DNA of 64,000 nucleotides from Gp6-AA40 sp036802945 (GCA_036802945.1 DAIRVG010000016.1:1-64000), one strand, 5' to 3'; counted from the stretch's first letter, positions 1 to 9,324 are shown. Notes: generated by a model not told the origin, from the letters alone. Numbers and translations: made by a program.

Positions 1-539
1 ACGAGCGCGAACCAGCCGAGAAGCAGCCGCACGGCGTTGTTCGCCGATTCACTGAGCACGTCGATGTACGGCCACTCCTTGGTGCGCAGCGGTGGCACGT
101 TGTAGCTGACGCCCAGCAGCCAGAGGGCCAGGCCGGAGGCGCCGAAGTACACGTTGATCGAGAACGCGAGCGCGACCCCCGCGATGCCGAGCAGCAGCCA
201 CTCCGCGTATGCGAAGGGAAGGCGCACCTTCCCGGAAGGGACCGGCCGGTTGCGCTTCTCCGGATGGAGTCGATCAGTCGGGCCGTCGAGAATCTCGTTC
301 AGCACATAGTTGCTCGACGCGATCAGGCACGTAGCTGCGACTGCAAGCAGGAACGGCGTCACGCTGCTCCAGGCAAAGAGCGTCGGCTGGTAGAACAGCG
401 CCAGGATCGTGCCCAGCATCATGAACGCATTCTTGAACCAGTGATCGACGCGCGCGATCTGCACGTACGGCCAGAGGCCGTGGCGATCAGCCTGCGACGA
501 ATGCGCGCGTGAGCTCGGTGAAGGCAGCGACGGTGGCAC
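1..539 (-). CDS. UbiA-family prenyltransferase, polyprenyl-phosphate phosphoribosyltransferase-like (3' end outside window)
   Basis: Integral-membrane prenyltransferase that would join a polyprenyl phosphate to a sugar phosphate or aromatic acceptor. I translated the reverse complement. The first Asp-rich motif reads NEILDGPTDRLHPEKRNRP and the second region reads YNVPPLRTKEWPYIDVL, both flanked by hydrophobic helices. The D..HP.K..RP pattern is typical of decaprenyl-phosphate phosphoribosyltransferase relatives. About 179 codons are visible and the C-terminus lies beyond base 1. The GTG start at 537-539 gives about 50 bp of overlap with the upstream HAD gene, so the true start could be slightly downstream. 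It follows the HAD phosphatase and a GT-C glycosyltransferase on the same strand. The exact substrate is inferred, not proven. Confidence 0.8.
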   Translation of the reverse strand, partial: MPPSLPSPSSRAHSSQADRHGLWPYVQIARVDHWFKNAFMMLGTILALFYQPTLFAWSSVTPFLLAVAATCLIASSNYVLNEILDGPTDRLHPEKRNRPVPSGKVRLPFAYAEWLLLGIAGVALAFSINVYFGASGLALWLLGVSYNVPPLRTKEWPYIDVLSESANNAVRLLLGWFAL

Positions 540-1260
540 GGCCGCCGTCTCCGGCAGCAATGCGGTTGCCGCCGCGCCCAACGATGACGCAGCGGATCCC
601 CGCTGCCGCGGCACCAGCACCGTCAGTTTCCGGTCTATCTCCGACATACAGAACCTCCTGCGGGGCGACGCCCCAGAGCTCGCACGCGTGCCGGAATCCT
701 CCGGGATGCGGCTTGAACGCGTTAATCGGCCGATCGGCCGTACACAAACCGAGAGAGAAATAGTCGGCCACGCCCAGTGCACGGAGCTTGGTGTGCACCG
801 GATAGTCCGAGAGCGCGCCGACACGCAGCCCGCGATCGGCCAGCAGCGATAGGAACCGGCCAAGTCCCGGTCTCCGCGCGCTGCGCAGATGCTTCAAGGG
901 CCGCTGCATGATCCATTCGTCGACCACCTGCTCAATGTCGGCGGCGTCGATCCCCAACCGCGCAGCGGGCCGCGCGAACTGGAGCACATCGAGCGGCCGC
1001 GATGCGGCGCCGCCCTCCTGACGCAGCTCCTCGCGCATGCGACGGAACGTTGCCAGGATGCGCGCGTCCCGCGCGATCTTCCTCGGCGCCCGCATGCCCG
1101 CGACGGCGAGCTCCGCCGCCATCTTGAGGCGCAGCGGCGTCTGCGCGTAGAGCGTGCCGTCGACGTCGAAGAGCACCGCGCGTACCCCGGCAAATCCGCC
1201 GGAGAGCTCGTGCTCAAAGACGTGAGGTGCGCGTTCCGAAATGCCGAGGGTCAGGCTCAT
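487..1260 (-). CDS. HAD-superfamily hydrolase (phosphatase)
   Basis: 257-residue haloacid-dehalogenase-type phosphatase. All four HAD motifs are visible: FDVDGTLY (nucleophile and acid/base Asp), ALSDYP (motif II), KPHPGGF (motif III Lys) and VGDRPETDGAGAAAAG (motif IV acidic residues). A helical cap region lies between motifs I and II. The ATG at 1258-1260 overlaps the TGA of the upstream glycosyltransferase by 4 bp (ATGA), which fixes the start and implies translational coupling. Lying between a UbiA-type phosphoribosyltransferase and a GT-C enzyme, it may dephosphorylate a polyprenyl-phospho-sugar-phosphate intermediate. That role is inference; generic HAD activity is well supported. Confidence 0.88.
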   Translation of the reverse strand: MSLTLGISERAPHVFEHELSGGFAGVRAVLFDVDGTLYAQTPLRLKMAAELAVAGMRAPRKIARDARILATFRRMREELRQEGGAASRPLDVLQFARPAARLGIDAADIEQVVDEWIMQRPLKHLRSARRPGLGRFLSLLADRGLRVGALSDYPVHTKLRALGVADYFSLGLCTADRPINAFKPHPGGFRHACELWGVAPQEVLYVGDRPETDGAGAAAAGIRCVIVGRGGNRIAAGDGGRATVAAFTELTRAFVAG

Positions 1261-2711
1261 GTCAACAGCCGCAGGAACGCGCGCACATGTTCTGCGTCCC
1301 TGAAGAAAATCTCGTGCGCCCACGCCGACACGAGCACCGCGCACACCCCCCCTGCGGCGATCGCGCGCATGCGCTCGCGTGCCGGAACGCGCCAGCCCTG
1401 ATGCGCCACAGCCGCCGCCGCATACGTCGCGAGAAACGGCACCAGCGGCAGGTGGTAGCGCGAGTGGCCAAAGACGATCGAGTGAATAGCCGTGATGAAG
1501 AGGATGAGTGCGATCAGCAGGACGTGCGTCCGCCGGTCCGATGGTGTCACGCAGAAGATGCCGACGGCGCTGCCGAGAATCACGACGGGGTAGGTGAGGA
1601 GCACCGCCAGGCTCGCCATCAACATGAACCACGCCGGCGGGTCATAGAGGCCCTGCTGAAAGCCAGCTACCATCTCGCGCTCGAGACCCCAGAAATCGGC
1701 GAACTTCAAGACCGACCGACGGATGGTGATCGCAGGGTTCGCCAGCATGAACCCGATGGCTTCGCTCTGTGCCCACTTCTCCTTCTGGCCATCGGTCCAT
1801 GTCGCCGCCTCCGGATGCGTGTTCCCGAGATCATGCGACCAGTTCTTCTCTCCGGTGAGCGACACCGCATCCCACATCCGATCCTCGGGGGTGTGCTCGT
1901 AGTTGCCCATCATGAGGTTCATGCCCCCCATGTTGTCGACGATCGTGAGGGTATGCTGGAGGGTCGTGTTGCGAACGGCCCACGGACCAACGATCGCCGC
2001 GTAACCCGCCAGGCAGCAGATGGCCAACGTGATGCGGCGGCGAACGGTTCCCCCGACCGACATCGCGACAAGCGGGACAAGGACGATCGGGAACGGCCAC
2101 AACACGCTTCGAGTCAACGCAGCAAGGCCGAGGGTTGCGCCTGTCGAAAGGGCGACCGCCAATCCTGGGCGCCGCACCAGCCTGTCGTACTGGAGGGCGA
2201 AGACGACGAGGAGCAGCGTGAACAGCACCTCCGTCAGCAGCAGCAGCCCTGAGAACAGAAACGATGGGTAGAAACACGTGATCGCCGCGGCGATCAAAGC
2301 GGTGCGTCGATCGAACATCCGGAAAGCGAGGACATACACCGCCAACGTCGTCAGTAAGGCCAGCAGAATCTGAACGGCGCGGATGGCCTGCAGGCTTTCA
2401 TGCCCCGTGAGGCTCCAGACGGCCGCAATGAACATCGGATAAACCGGCGGGCGCATGGATGTCGGCCGCCCAGGCTCAAAGACGAATCCATGTCCGTGAA
2501 ACAGATTTGCCGCCAGTTGCACGTACTGGCGCTCATCACCGATTTGGACCTGCGTCGAGTAGCTCGCGACCAGCAACACAAGGCGTACAAGGAGGCCGGC
2601 GGCCAGAACGACCGCCAAAGCACGATGCTCGCGCACCAGGACCGACAGCGGACGGGTCCTGGACGCGGCGGGAGTGCTCGCCCCCATTCGGTCGACGTGC
2701 GCTATGTGCAT
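1257..2711 (-). CDS. GT-C fold glycosyltransferase (GT39/ArnT-like, PMT_2 type), membrane protein
   Basis: About 484 residues with roughly 11-13 hydrophobic helices. The first periplasmic loop carries the acidic catalytic signature of GT-C enzymes (GDERQYVQLAANL), and a loop rich in polar residues follows the fourth helix. These enzymes use polyprenyl-phosphate-linked sugars as donors on the periplasmic face. The start is uncertain: ATG at 2709-2711, ATG at 2685-2687, and TTG at 2748-2750 are all in frame, and none has a strong Shine-Dalgarno. It is translationally coupled to the HAD gene and in line with UbiA, so donor synthesis and use may be encoded together. Acceptor and sugar are unknown. 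Confidence 0.82.
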   Translation of the reverse strand: MHIAHVDRMGASTPAASRTRPLSVLVREHRALAVVLAAGLLVRLVLLVASYSTQVQIGDERQYVQLAANLFHGHGFVFEPGRPTSMRPPVYPMFIAAVWSLTGHESLQAIRAVQILLALLTTLAVYVLAFRMFDRRTALIAAAITCFYPSFLFSGLLLLTEVLFTLLLVVFALQYDRLVRRPGLAVALSTGATLGLAALTRSVLWPFPIVLVPLVAMSVGGTVRRRITLAICCLAGYAAIVGPWAVRNTTLQHTLTIVDNMGGMNLMMGNYEHTPEDRMWDAVSLTGEKNWSHDLGNTHPEAATWTDGQKEKWAQSEAIGFMLANPAITIRRSVLKFADFWGLEREMVAGFQQGLYDPPAWFMLMASLAVLLTYPVVILGSAVGIFCVTPSDRRTHVLLIALILFITAIHSIVFGHSRYHLPLVPFLATYAAAAVAHQGWRVPARERMRAIAAGGVCAVLVSAWAHEIFFRDAEHVRAFLRLLT

Positions 2712-3088
2712 AGATAATCGAGAGATCGACGCGAGGCAGGCCCGCGACAACCCTGCAAATCAGCAAACATCCAGCCATGGCCGTGGGCGCCATCGGGATC
2801 TCTCGAAGTGTCAATTCGCGAGGCAGTTGGATGCGTATGGACCCACAGTTCGGGGTCTGGCGGTTGAAAAGTCTCGCGGGAAGGTGACTTTCTTCGGCTC
2901 GAACCCAGGTAAAGTAAGTCCGGTGCGATTCACCAGGCAGACCCTGAGCGCCCCCGAGAGTTCCGAGGGCCCCGCTTAACCCTTAGCCGCAAGAGAGTTA
3001 ACTGCCATTCTGCGCATTACTGGAAGCGGACCGATCCTTGCTCAAAGCACCCCCAATCAAGCATTAGAACGAAACTGGAGTACCCGGA
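2712..3088. other. Intergenic region between divergent glycan genes
   Basis: About 377 bp separates the minus-strand GT-C gene from the plus-strand ABC exporter operon, so promoters in both directions are expected here. I found no convincing -35/-10 pair, sigma54 (GG-N10-GC) element, RNA gene or terminator with a T-run. The only clear element is GGAG about nine bases before the TTG start at 3089. Confidence 0.5.
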
Positions 3089-3892
3089 TTGGCTTCTGTG
3101 TTGGTAAGTGATGTCAGGGAGATGCTGAAGGAGCAGGTCGAATACCGCGGACTGCTCTTCCAGATGGTCAAGCGCGATCTGCTCGTGCGCTACAAGCAGA
3201 GCGTCATGGGTTTCGCCTGGGCGATCTTCATGCCGCTCATCAACACGGCGGTGTTCACCATCATCTTCACCCGGGTAGCCCCGATTGATACCCCGGTTCC
3301 CTATCCGCTGTACGCGTATTGCGGTCTCTGGGCATGGAACCTGTTCGCCGCCTCGCTCCGTTTTTCCGTCGGGTCGCTCACGGGCAATCCGAACCTCGTC
3401 ACCAAGGTCTATTTTCCGCGGGAAATTTTCCCGTTTTCCGCCGTCGCTGTGTCTCTGGTCGATTTTGCCGTCGCGTCAACAGTGCTCATTGGCTTGATGG
3501 TCTATTTTCAAGTCGCACCAACGCGGACGATCGTGCTGCTTCCCGCGGTCCTCCTGGTTCACGTGGTGTTTACCGCTGGCGTTGGGCTGTTGCTGTCGCT
3601 CGGGAACCTGTTTTACCGGGACGTGAAGTACATCTTCGACCTGGTGCTCACGATCTGGATGTTCATGACGTCAGTCCTCTACCCGCTCGATGCCATCGGC
3701 GGCCGTGTCGCTCTCCTCGTGCGGCTCAATCCGATGACGCCAATCATCGACGGATACAGGGTGGCATTGTTCGGTTTGCCGATGCGCGATCCGGTTGGAT
3801 TCGGGGTCGCTGCCTTCCTGGCCTTTGCAATTCTCGCCGGCTCGTGGCTGCTGTTCCATCGCTCCGAGTTCCAATTCGCGGAGAACATCTGA
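3089..3892 (+). CDS. wzm: ABC-2 type polysaccharide exporter, permease subunit (Wzm-like)
   Basis: 267-residue membrane subunit of an O-antigen/polysaccharide ABC exporter. Six hydrophobic segments are visible. The amphipathic N-terminus LLFQMVKRDLLVRYKQSVMG matches the ABC2_membrane family, and the C-terminal part has the usual NPMTPIIDGYR stretch. Length is typical (about 260-270). The start is TTG with GGAG about nine bases upstream. The partner ATPase begins immediately after the stop. Together they would flip an undecaprenyl-linked glycan across the inner membrane. This is a route distinct from the Wza/Wzz-type export proteins encoded at 43-47 kb. Confidence 0.93.
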   Translation: MASVLVSDVREMLKEQVEYRGLLFQMVKRDLLVRYKQSVMGFAWAIFMPLINTAVFTIIFTRVAPIDTPVPYPLYAYCGLWAWNLFAASLRFSVGSLTGNPNLVTKVYFPREIFPFSAVAVSLVDFAVASTVLIGLMVYFQVAPTRTIVLLPAVLLVHVVFTAGVGLLLSLGNLFYRDVKYIFDLVLTIWMFMTSVLYPLDAIGGRVALLVRLNPMTPIIDGYRVALFGLPMRDPVGFGVAAFLAFAILAGSWLLFHRSEFQFAENI

Positions 3893-3893
3893 C

Positions 3894-5141
3894 GTGTCGA
3901 CACCGGTCGTTCTCTTCGATGGTGTGTGGAAGAAATTCAGGGGCGGCGAACGCCACGACAGCCTCCGCGATCTGATTCCCGCAACGCTCAAAGCTCTTGT
4001 GAAACGCCCAGTGCGGGGAGAGCTTCAGCGTGAGGAGTTCTGGGCGCTCGAGGATGTCTCGTTCGAGGTCAAGCCCGGCGAGGCGCTGGGGATCATCGGT
4101 CCAAATGGCGCCGGCAAGTCGACGATTCTCAAGGTTCTGACCCGGATCCTCCGGCCCAATCGTGGCCGTAGCGTGATATCGGGACGCGTGGGCGCACTCA
4201 TCGAGGTCGCGGCGGGGTTCCATCCTGATCTCACCGGGCGCGAGAACGTGCATCTTCAGGGCGCCGTGATGGGAATGAAGCGGGCCGAGGTGCTGGCCAG
4301 ATTCGACGAGATCGTCGAGTTCGCCGGGGTCGGCACGTTCATCGACACGCCGATCAAGCGGTATTCGTCGGGCATGAACGCGCGGCTGGGATTCTCGATC
4401 GCCGCGCATCTGAATCCCGACGTCCTTATCATCGACGAGGTACTGAGCGTCGGCGACATGGCGTTTCAGGAACGCTGCGTCAACCGCATGCGCGCATTCA
4501 AGCGTGACGGCGTCACGATTGTATTCGTCTCGCACAACCTGCAGGCGGTCAGCGATCTGTGTGACAAGGCGCTGTATCTCAAGAGACAGTCCCGGGCGCT
4601 TGGGCCGACGGCTGAAGTCATCGACAAGTACGTCCGGGAAGCCTTTGTGCCGACAGGCGAGCTGAAGGATGACGGTGCATTCCGTATCCGGTCGACGGAA
4701 TTAGTAGATACAGATGGAGTCCCGGTCTCGGGGCCGGTCGTGCCCGGTCAGCATCTTTGTTTCCGAGCAGAGCTGGAAGCGGACGCCGCGGTCAGCGATG
4801 TCGGCATTGCCTTTCGCGTGCACCGATCCACGGACCAACTTCTTGTCTACGATGGCCAGTTTTCGGAGCAGGAAATCGGACTGAAGATCGCACCAGGGCA
4901 GCGCTACCGCCTGTCCTTCGCGTTCGACGTGAACCTCACGCGAGGTCAGTATTACTTCGACCTGTTGATTGGACACGCTCCCACGCAGAAGCAGTTGGCG
5001 CGGCTGACGCCCGCCGGGCACATGACGGTCGTTGAAAGGCAAACGTGGGGAGGAGTCGCCAATCTGATGGTTCGAACAACAGTCTGTCCTCTCGAAAACG
5101 GCGTCGATGCTGCTGGAACGCTCACTGCGCTAACCCTATGA
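3894..5141 (+). CDS. wzt: ABC transporter ATP-binding protein with C-terminal glycan-binding domain (Wzt-like)
   Basis: 415 residues. The nucleotide-binding domain contains Walker A GPNGAGKST, signature YSSGMNARLGFSIA, Walker B VLIIDEVLSVGD and the H-loop VSHN. About 150 extra C-terminal residues form a beta-rich Wzt_C-like domain that in characterised systems recognises the modified non-reducing end of the glycan before export. The GTG at 3894 directly follows the permease TGA, and the frame is open upstream only as read-through. The gene ends in a 4-bp ATGA overlap with the next glycosyltransferase. Presence of Wzt_C suggests export of a capped polysaccharide; the neighbouring methyltransferases are candidates for making the cap. 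Confidence 0.93.
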   Translation: MSTPVVLFDGVWKKFRGGERHDSLRDLIPATLKALVKRPVRGELQREEFWALEDVSFEVKPGEALGIIGPNGAGKSTILKVLTRILRPNRGRSVISGRVGALIEVAAGFHPDLTGRENVHLQGAVMGMKRAEVLARFDEIVEFAGVGTFIDTPIKRYSSGMNARLGFSIAAHLNPDVLIIDEVLSVGDMAFQERCVNRMRAFKRDGVTIVFVSHNLQAVSDLCDKALYLKRQSRALGPTAEVIDKYVREAFVPTGELKDDGAFRIRSTELVDTDGVPVSGPVVPGQHLCFRAELEADAAVSDVGIAFRVHRSTDQLLVYDGQFSEQEIGLKIAPGQRYRLSFAFDVNLTRGQYYFDLLIGHAPTQKQLARLTPAGHMTVVERQTWGGVANLMVRTTVCPLENGVDAAGTLTALTL

Positions 5142-6370
5142 AGGTTCTGATTTTCAGCGAGACGACGACGTGGGGCGGGCTCGAGAGTCACGCCGTGGCG
5201 TTGGCCGAAACGCTCGTCGCCGAAGGCCACAGGGCCGTCATTGTCTGTCTTGGTCCTCAGGCGTATCAGCTCTATGGGCTGATGACGCCCGCAGGCATCA
5301 CTCTCGTACAAGTCGATCAACCGGCACGGCGAACTCCGTGGACCTGGTGGCGTGCGCTTCGGAATATCGATGCTGATGCAGTGGTCCTCGAGAAGGGCAC
5401 CCTGCATACCTGTGATGTGGCATTGGATTGCGTCCTGAGGCTCAAATATCGAAGGTTCATCACGGTCCAGCAGCTCGAGCCGCCCAATCTGCCTCCGAAA
5501 ACCAGCAAGCGATATCTCCGTGGGCTTATTCCTGGCGTGGGGCTATGGTGGTACCGATGGGTGTGGTCCGGGTATCTCCGGTCCCTCGCGCCAGAATTGA
5601 CAGTCTGCGTTAGCGAGGCAGTGCGCCGCCGACTCATAACCGACTACGGCTTCTCCTCAGCTGGCACCCTCACCATCCCGAACGGTGTGGATCCGTCGAA
5701 GTTTCAACCGAACCCGGACGCCCGACGGTTGATGCGCACGGCCTGGGGTCTGCCGGAACGCGCCGTGGTGTTTGGTTCCGTTGGACGGCTTTCACCGCAG
5801 AAGGCGCTTGACGTTGCGATTGAAGCCTTCGGTGGCGTCGTGCGCGCTTGTCCGGACGACCCGGTTTACCTAGTCCTGGTAGGAGATGGACCTGAGCGCG
5901 CCGCGCTTCTCGATAGGGCCCAGCGGCTCGGCATTCACGACCGTGTCATTCTTCCGGGGTTCAGCCCGACGCCCAGCGCCGCCTATCAGGGCCTGGACTA
6001 TTTCCTTATTCCCAGTCGCTTCGAAGGTCTTCCTTTCTCGCTCGTCGAAGCCATGGCGTCGGGATGCCAGGTGATTGGTACGACGGTGGGCGGCATACCC
6101 GAGGTGATTACGAATGCCAGCCTTGGAACGCTAGTGGCTCCGGAGGACCCCTCCGCGCTGGCGCAGGCGATGATTCGAGTGATGCACCGCGATCCGGCCG
6201 AAGCGAAAGCGGAGATCGAGGCGTCGCGCAAACGCGTGGCAGAGAGTTATGACATCCGTGTCCAGTGCTCGCGGCTTGTCGCTTTGTTGCAGCAGTCATC
6301 GCGATTATCCGGCGAGCAGGCGACAACCGTTGGAGCTCCTCAGGTCGTCGGGGCTCGGAGGACTCTGTGA
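5138..6370 (+). CDS. GT4 family glycosyltransferase
   Basis: 410-residue GT-B enzyme. The N-terminal Rossmann half begins MKVLIFSETTTWGGLESH, a glycine-rich loop typical of GT4. The C-terminal half has VFGSVGRLSPQKALDVAIEA, the donor-binding region PSRFEGLPFSLVEAMASG with the EX7E-type acidic pair, and GGIPEVI. The ATG start overlaps the stop of the Wzt gene (ATGA), and the stop overlaps the next GTG start (GTGA), so it is in the middle of a coupled operon. Donor and acceptor cannot be read from sequence; a role in assembling the glycan exported by the Wzm/Wzt pair is inferred. Confidence 0.9.
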   Translation: MKVLIFSETTTWGGLESHAVALAETLVAEGHRAVIVCLGPQAYQLYGLMTPAGITLVQVDQPARRTPWTWWRALRNIDADAVVLEKGTLHTCDVALDCVLRLKYRRFITVQQLEPPNLPPKTSKRYLRGLIPGVGLWWYRWVWSGYLRSLAPELTVCVSEAVRRRLITDYGFSSAGTLTIPNGVDPSKFQPNPDARRLMRTAWGLPERAVVFGSVGRLSPQKALDVAIEAFGGVVRACPDDPVYLVLVGDGPERAALLDRAQRLGIHDRVILPGFSPTPSAAYQGLDYFLIPSRFEGLPFSLVEAMASGCQVIGTTVGGIPEVITNASLGTLVAPEDPSALAQAMIRVMHRDPAEAKAEIEASRKRVAESYDIRVQCSRLVALLQQSSRLSGEQATTVGAPQVVGARRTL

Positions 6371-6996
6371 AGCGGATGCTCAAACAACTGGCGTGGAGCT
6401 TCGGGTACAGGCCGTCATACGGCAACTACGGTGTCGAGCGGCAAGAACATCTTGGCGGTTACTGGCGAGGCGGCGATCCGCACTCCTGGTGCCCCGACCT
6501 CTGGCAAGGGGTTGTGAAGGAATACGGCATCAAGTCGGTCATCGACGTCGGCTGCGGCGAGGGTTACTCGACAAGGTACTTTCAGGAGATGGGCCTGGAC
6601 GTGCTCGGCGTCGAAGGCGGTAAGGAAGCCATTCGGAACAGCGCTGTCCCACAATTGATCGCCCACCACGACTACACGAAAGGTCCGTACATTCCATCGT
6701 CGCGGTGCGATCTGATTTGGTGCTGTGAATTTGTAGAACACGTGGAAGAACGGTTCGTCGAGAATTTTCTTGCAACCTTCTCGGCGGGAACGTACTGCCT
6801 GATGACGCACGCGTTGCCGGGACAAGACGGCTACCACCACGTCAATTGCCAGCCGCCTGAATACTGGATCGGGCGGATGAAAACGATCGGCTTCGAGCAC
6901 GACCCGGCGGCTACGAAACACCTGAGGGGTCTGACAGAAGCCAAGCACGTGAACAGGAGCCTTCTCTTCTTCAAGAAGGACATTACAACCCGGTAG
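6367..6996 (+). CDS. class I SAM-dependent methyltransferase
   Basis: 209 residues. Motif I is VIDVGCGEGYSTRYF, the strand-2 acidic residue is in LGVEGG, and the motif after strand 4 reads LIWCCEFVEHVEE, typical of Methyltransf_11/23-type enzymes. The GTG start overlaps the upstream TGA by four bases. Being in the same operon as Wzm/Wzt and a GT4 enzyme, it could methylate a sugar or cap the glycan terminus recognised by the Wzt C-terminal domain. That function is inferred from location. Confidence 0.87.
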   Translation: MKRMLKQLAWSFGYRPSYGNYGVERQEHLGGYWRGGDPHSWCPDLWQGVVKEYGIKSVIDVGCGEGYSTRYFQEMGLDVLGVEGGKEAIRNSAVPQLIAHHDYTKGPYIPSSRCDLIWCCEFVEHVEERFVENFLATFSAGTYCLMTHALPGQDGYHHVNCQPPEYWIGRMKTIGFEHDPAATKHLRGLTEAKHVNRSLLFFKKDITTR

Positions 6997-7007
6997 TTGG
7001 TGAGACC

Positions 7008-9299
7008 TTGAAACCTTCAGAACCCAAAGCGCCCCTCCGTGTGGCCATCATCGGTTGCGGCGCGGTCACGAGCAGTAGTCATCTCCCTGTCCTCGCGGGA
7101 CACGAGCGCGTGCGCGTGACGGCTCTGGTCGATCCGGACCGTGAACGCGCCACTCGTCTGGCGGCGCTGTACGGCATGCCAGCCGTGTTTACCTCTCTCG
7201 AGGACGTCGATCAAACTGTGGCTGACGCGGCCCTTGTGGCTACCCCGGCATTCCTGCACACGGAACACTCGATTGCGCTGATGCGCCGCGGCCTTCACGT
7301 GCTCGTCGAAAAGCCGATGGCGTTGACGCTGAAAGATGCCGAGCAGATGGTCGCGGTCAGCCGTCAGACCGACCGCGTGCTCACTGTTGGTCTCTTCAGG
7401 CGCCTGATACCCGCGATCCGTCTTTTTCGCGCGGCTCTCGATGCCGGCGAGATTGGCGAGCTCGTCCACGTGGATGCCGAGGTTGGCTCCGCTTACACGT
7501 GGCCGTTGACGACGATGGCCGGCATGCGGAAGGAGCAGAACGGAGGCGGTTGCCTGGCCGACATGGGCCCGCACCTCCTTGACCTGCTCGTGTACTTGGC
7601 CAACGGTACGCCGGAATTGATCGAGTACGCGGACAACGGCTCCTCCGGGATCGAGACCGAGGCCCTCGTGAAATTCGTCCTGAGAACGCCGCGCGGCCTC
7701 GTGCCCGCGCGAGCGGAGCTCAGTCGCACGCGAACCCTGCGCAACACGATTCGCGTCCAGGGCCAATCTGGCACTATCGAGTGGTCCTTTGGTGACCGCT
7801 ACAAGCTGCAAGTCCAAAGGGACCGAGTGCTGGTGGACACGTTGTCCGCCACGCCGCGCCCCTATCTTCTCGAAGCACGTTGGCGGGATGAGGTCGAACA
7901 GATCGGATACGAAGGTTTCCGTACGCAGTTCGACGATTGGATCAACGCGATCGAATCAGGCGTCGAGCCGCAGCTGTCGGCAGTCTCCGTTCTGCCCACT
8001 GTGAAGTTGATGGAGGAATGTTACGAGCGCCGCGTTCCGACCGAAGAACCCTGGTTCACCGAATCGCTGGTGTCCCCGGCGTCGGCAAAGCGACCCGTCT
8101 CATCGACTGCCGCTCCGCGGGTCCTCATTGCGGGAGCAAGTGGATTCATCGGCTGCAGGCTGAGCGAGCGCCTTCATTTCGGATCCGACTGGCAGGTGCG
8201 CGCCCTCATCCGCACACCTGGCAGGGCTGTGCGTCTTGGACGTATGCCGATCGAATTTGCGGTCGGCGACCTTACCTCGGAAACGGATCTGGCAAAAGCG
8301 CTGGAAGGATGCGATGCCGTCGTCCATTCAGGCGTTGGCACTTCGTGGAAGCGTTCCGAGCGTATCGAGACCAACGTCAAGGGCACAAAGAATCTCGTGG
8401 ACGCGGCGATGAAGGCCGGCGTCAAGCGGTTCGTCCATCTGAGCACGATTGCTCTCTACGGCGACGACGTCACGGGGACCATCACCGAAGACACACCCGC
8501 GAGACCGAAGAAGGGTTGGGACTACGCGGAAAGCAAGTACGCCGCTGAACAGATCGTCCTCGAGGCGGCGGCGCGTGGCCTGCCGGCGGTCGTCCTTCGC
8601 GTCGCTGTCGTGTACGGACCGCACAACATGACCGTCACGGTGCGACCACTGCAGAGCCTGGTCGAAAACCGCCTCGTGCTCGTCGAGTGTGCCGATGTGG
8701 CGTCGAACACGATCTATGTCGACAATCTCTGCGCAGGAATCCAGCTGGCGCTTGAAGCCCCGTCGACCGTCAACGGGCAGACGTTCATGCTCAGCGACGA
8801 CGACGGGTATACCTGGGGCGACTATTTTGGCTATTTCGCGGAGTCGCTCGGCCTGCCGCTGCGGCACGAATCGAAGGCGCAGCATCCGAGACCGGTGGCG
8901 CCATCGACGATGACACGCTGGTTGCGCAGCACCCGCGACGTCGTCCTCTCGCCCGAGACGAAAGGACTGGCCAAGCGCATTTACAACGCCGAGCCCTGGG
9001 GCAATCCGGCGCGATGGTTCATCGACACTTTTCCAGGCGCCACGCAAGCCCTGAAGAACCGAATCCGTCCCGAGGAAGGACTCGTGTACCGGCCGGTGCC
9101 GTCGACTTCCAGCAATGCGGCTCCGTTCGTCGTCAATCCGATTCATGCGTCGGTGAGCGCGGCGAAGGCGCGTAGCGTTTTCGGGTACGAGCCGGTCGTG
9201 AGCAGACAGCGAGCGATGGAGCTGACGCTCGCTTGGGCGCGTTACGCGCGTCTCGTGCCGGACCAGGTCGACGCGCCACGTCCCGCTGTGATTGCATGA
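7008..9299 (+). CDS. Fused Gfo/Idh/MocA oxidoreductase and NAD-dependent epimerase/dehydratase
   Basis: 763-residue two-enzyme fusion. Residues about 8-350 are a Gfo/Idh/MocA oxidoreductase: dinucleotide-binding IIGCGAVTSSSHLP, then the conserved EKPMALT motif. Residues about 372-750 are an extended SDR: VLIAGASGFIGCRL, strand-4 VVHSGVG, STIALYG with the catalytic Ser/Thr, and YAESKYAAE with the YxxxK pair. Each half is near full length. The start is TTG at 7008, 11 bp after the methyltransferase stop. The fusion suggests sequential oxidation/reduction and epimerisation of one nucleotide sugar feeding the surrounding glycosyltransferases; the sugar is unknown. Confidence 0.88.
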   Translation: MKPSEPKAPLRVAIIGCGAVTSSSHLPVLAGHERVRVTALVDPDRERATRLAALYGMPAVFTSLEDVDQTVADAALVATPAFLHTEHSIALMRRGLHVLVEKPMALTLKDAEQMVAVSRQTDRVLTVGLFRRLIPAIRLFRAALDAGEIGELVHVDAEVGSAYTWPLTTMAGMRKEQNGGGCLADMGPHLLDLLVYLANGTPELIEYADNGSSGIETEALVKFVLRTPRGLVPARAELSRTRTLRNTIRVQGQSGTIEWSFGDRYKLQVQRDRVLVDTLSATPRPYLLEARWRDEVEQIGYEGFRTQFDDWINAIESGVEPQLSAVSVLPTVKLMEECYERRVPTEEPWFTESLVSPASAKRPVSSTAAPRVLIAGASGFIGCRLSERLHFGSDWQVRALIRTPGRAVRLGRMPIEFAVGDLTSETDLAKALEGCDAVVHSGVGTSWKRSERIETNVKGTKNLVDAAMKAGVKRFVHLSTIALYGDDVTGTITEDTPARPKKGWDYAESKYAAEQIVLEAAARGLPAVVLRVAVVYGPHNMTVTVRPLQSLVENRLVLVECADVASNTIYVDNLCAGIQLALEAPSTVNGQTFMLSDDDGYTWGDYFGYFAESLGLPLRHESKAQHPRPVAPSTMTRWLRSTRDVVLSPETKGLAKRIYNAEPWGNPARWFIDTFPGATQALKNRIRPEEGLVYRPVPSTSSNAAPFVVNPIHASVSAAKARSVFGYEPVVSRQRAMELTLAWARYARLVPDQVDAPRPAVIA

Positions 9300-9324
9300 G
9301 TGGCGTCGGGGAAAGAGCGCCTTC

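Noticed and set aside
2712..3088. Riboswitch (c-di-GMP class) before the exporter operon
   Set aside because: The region lacks the conserved core sequences; no convincing fold could be drawn.
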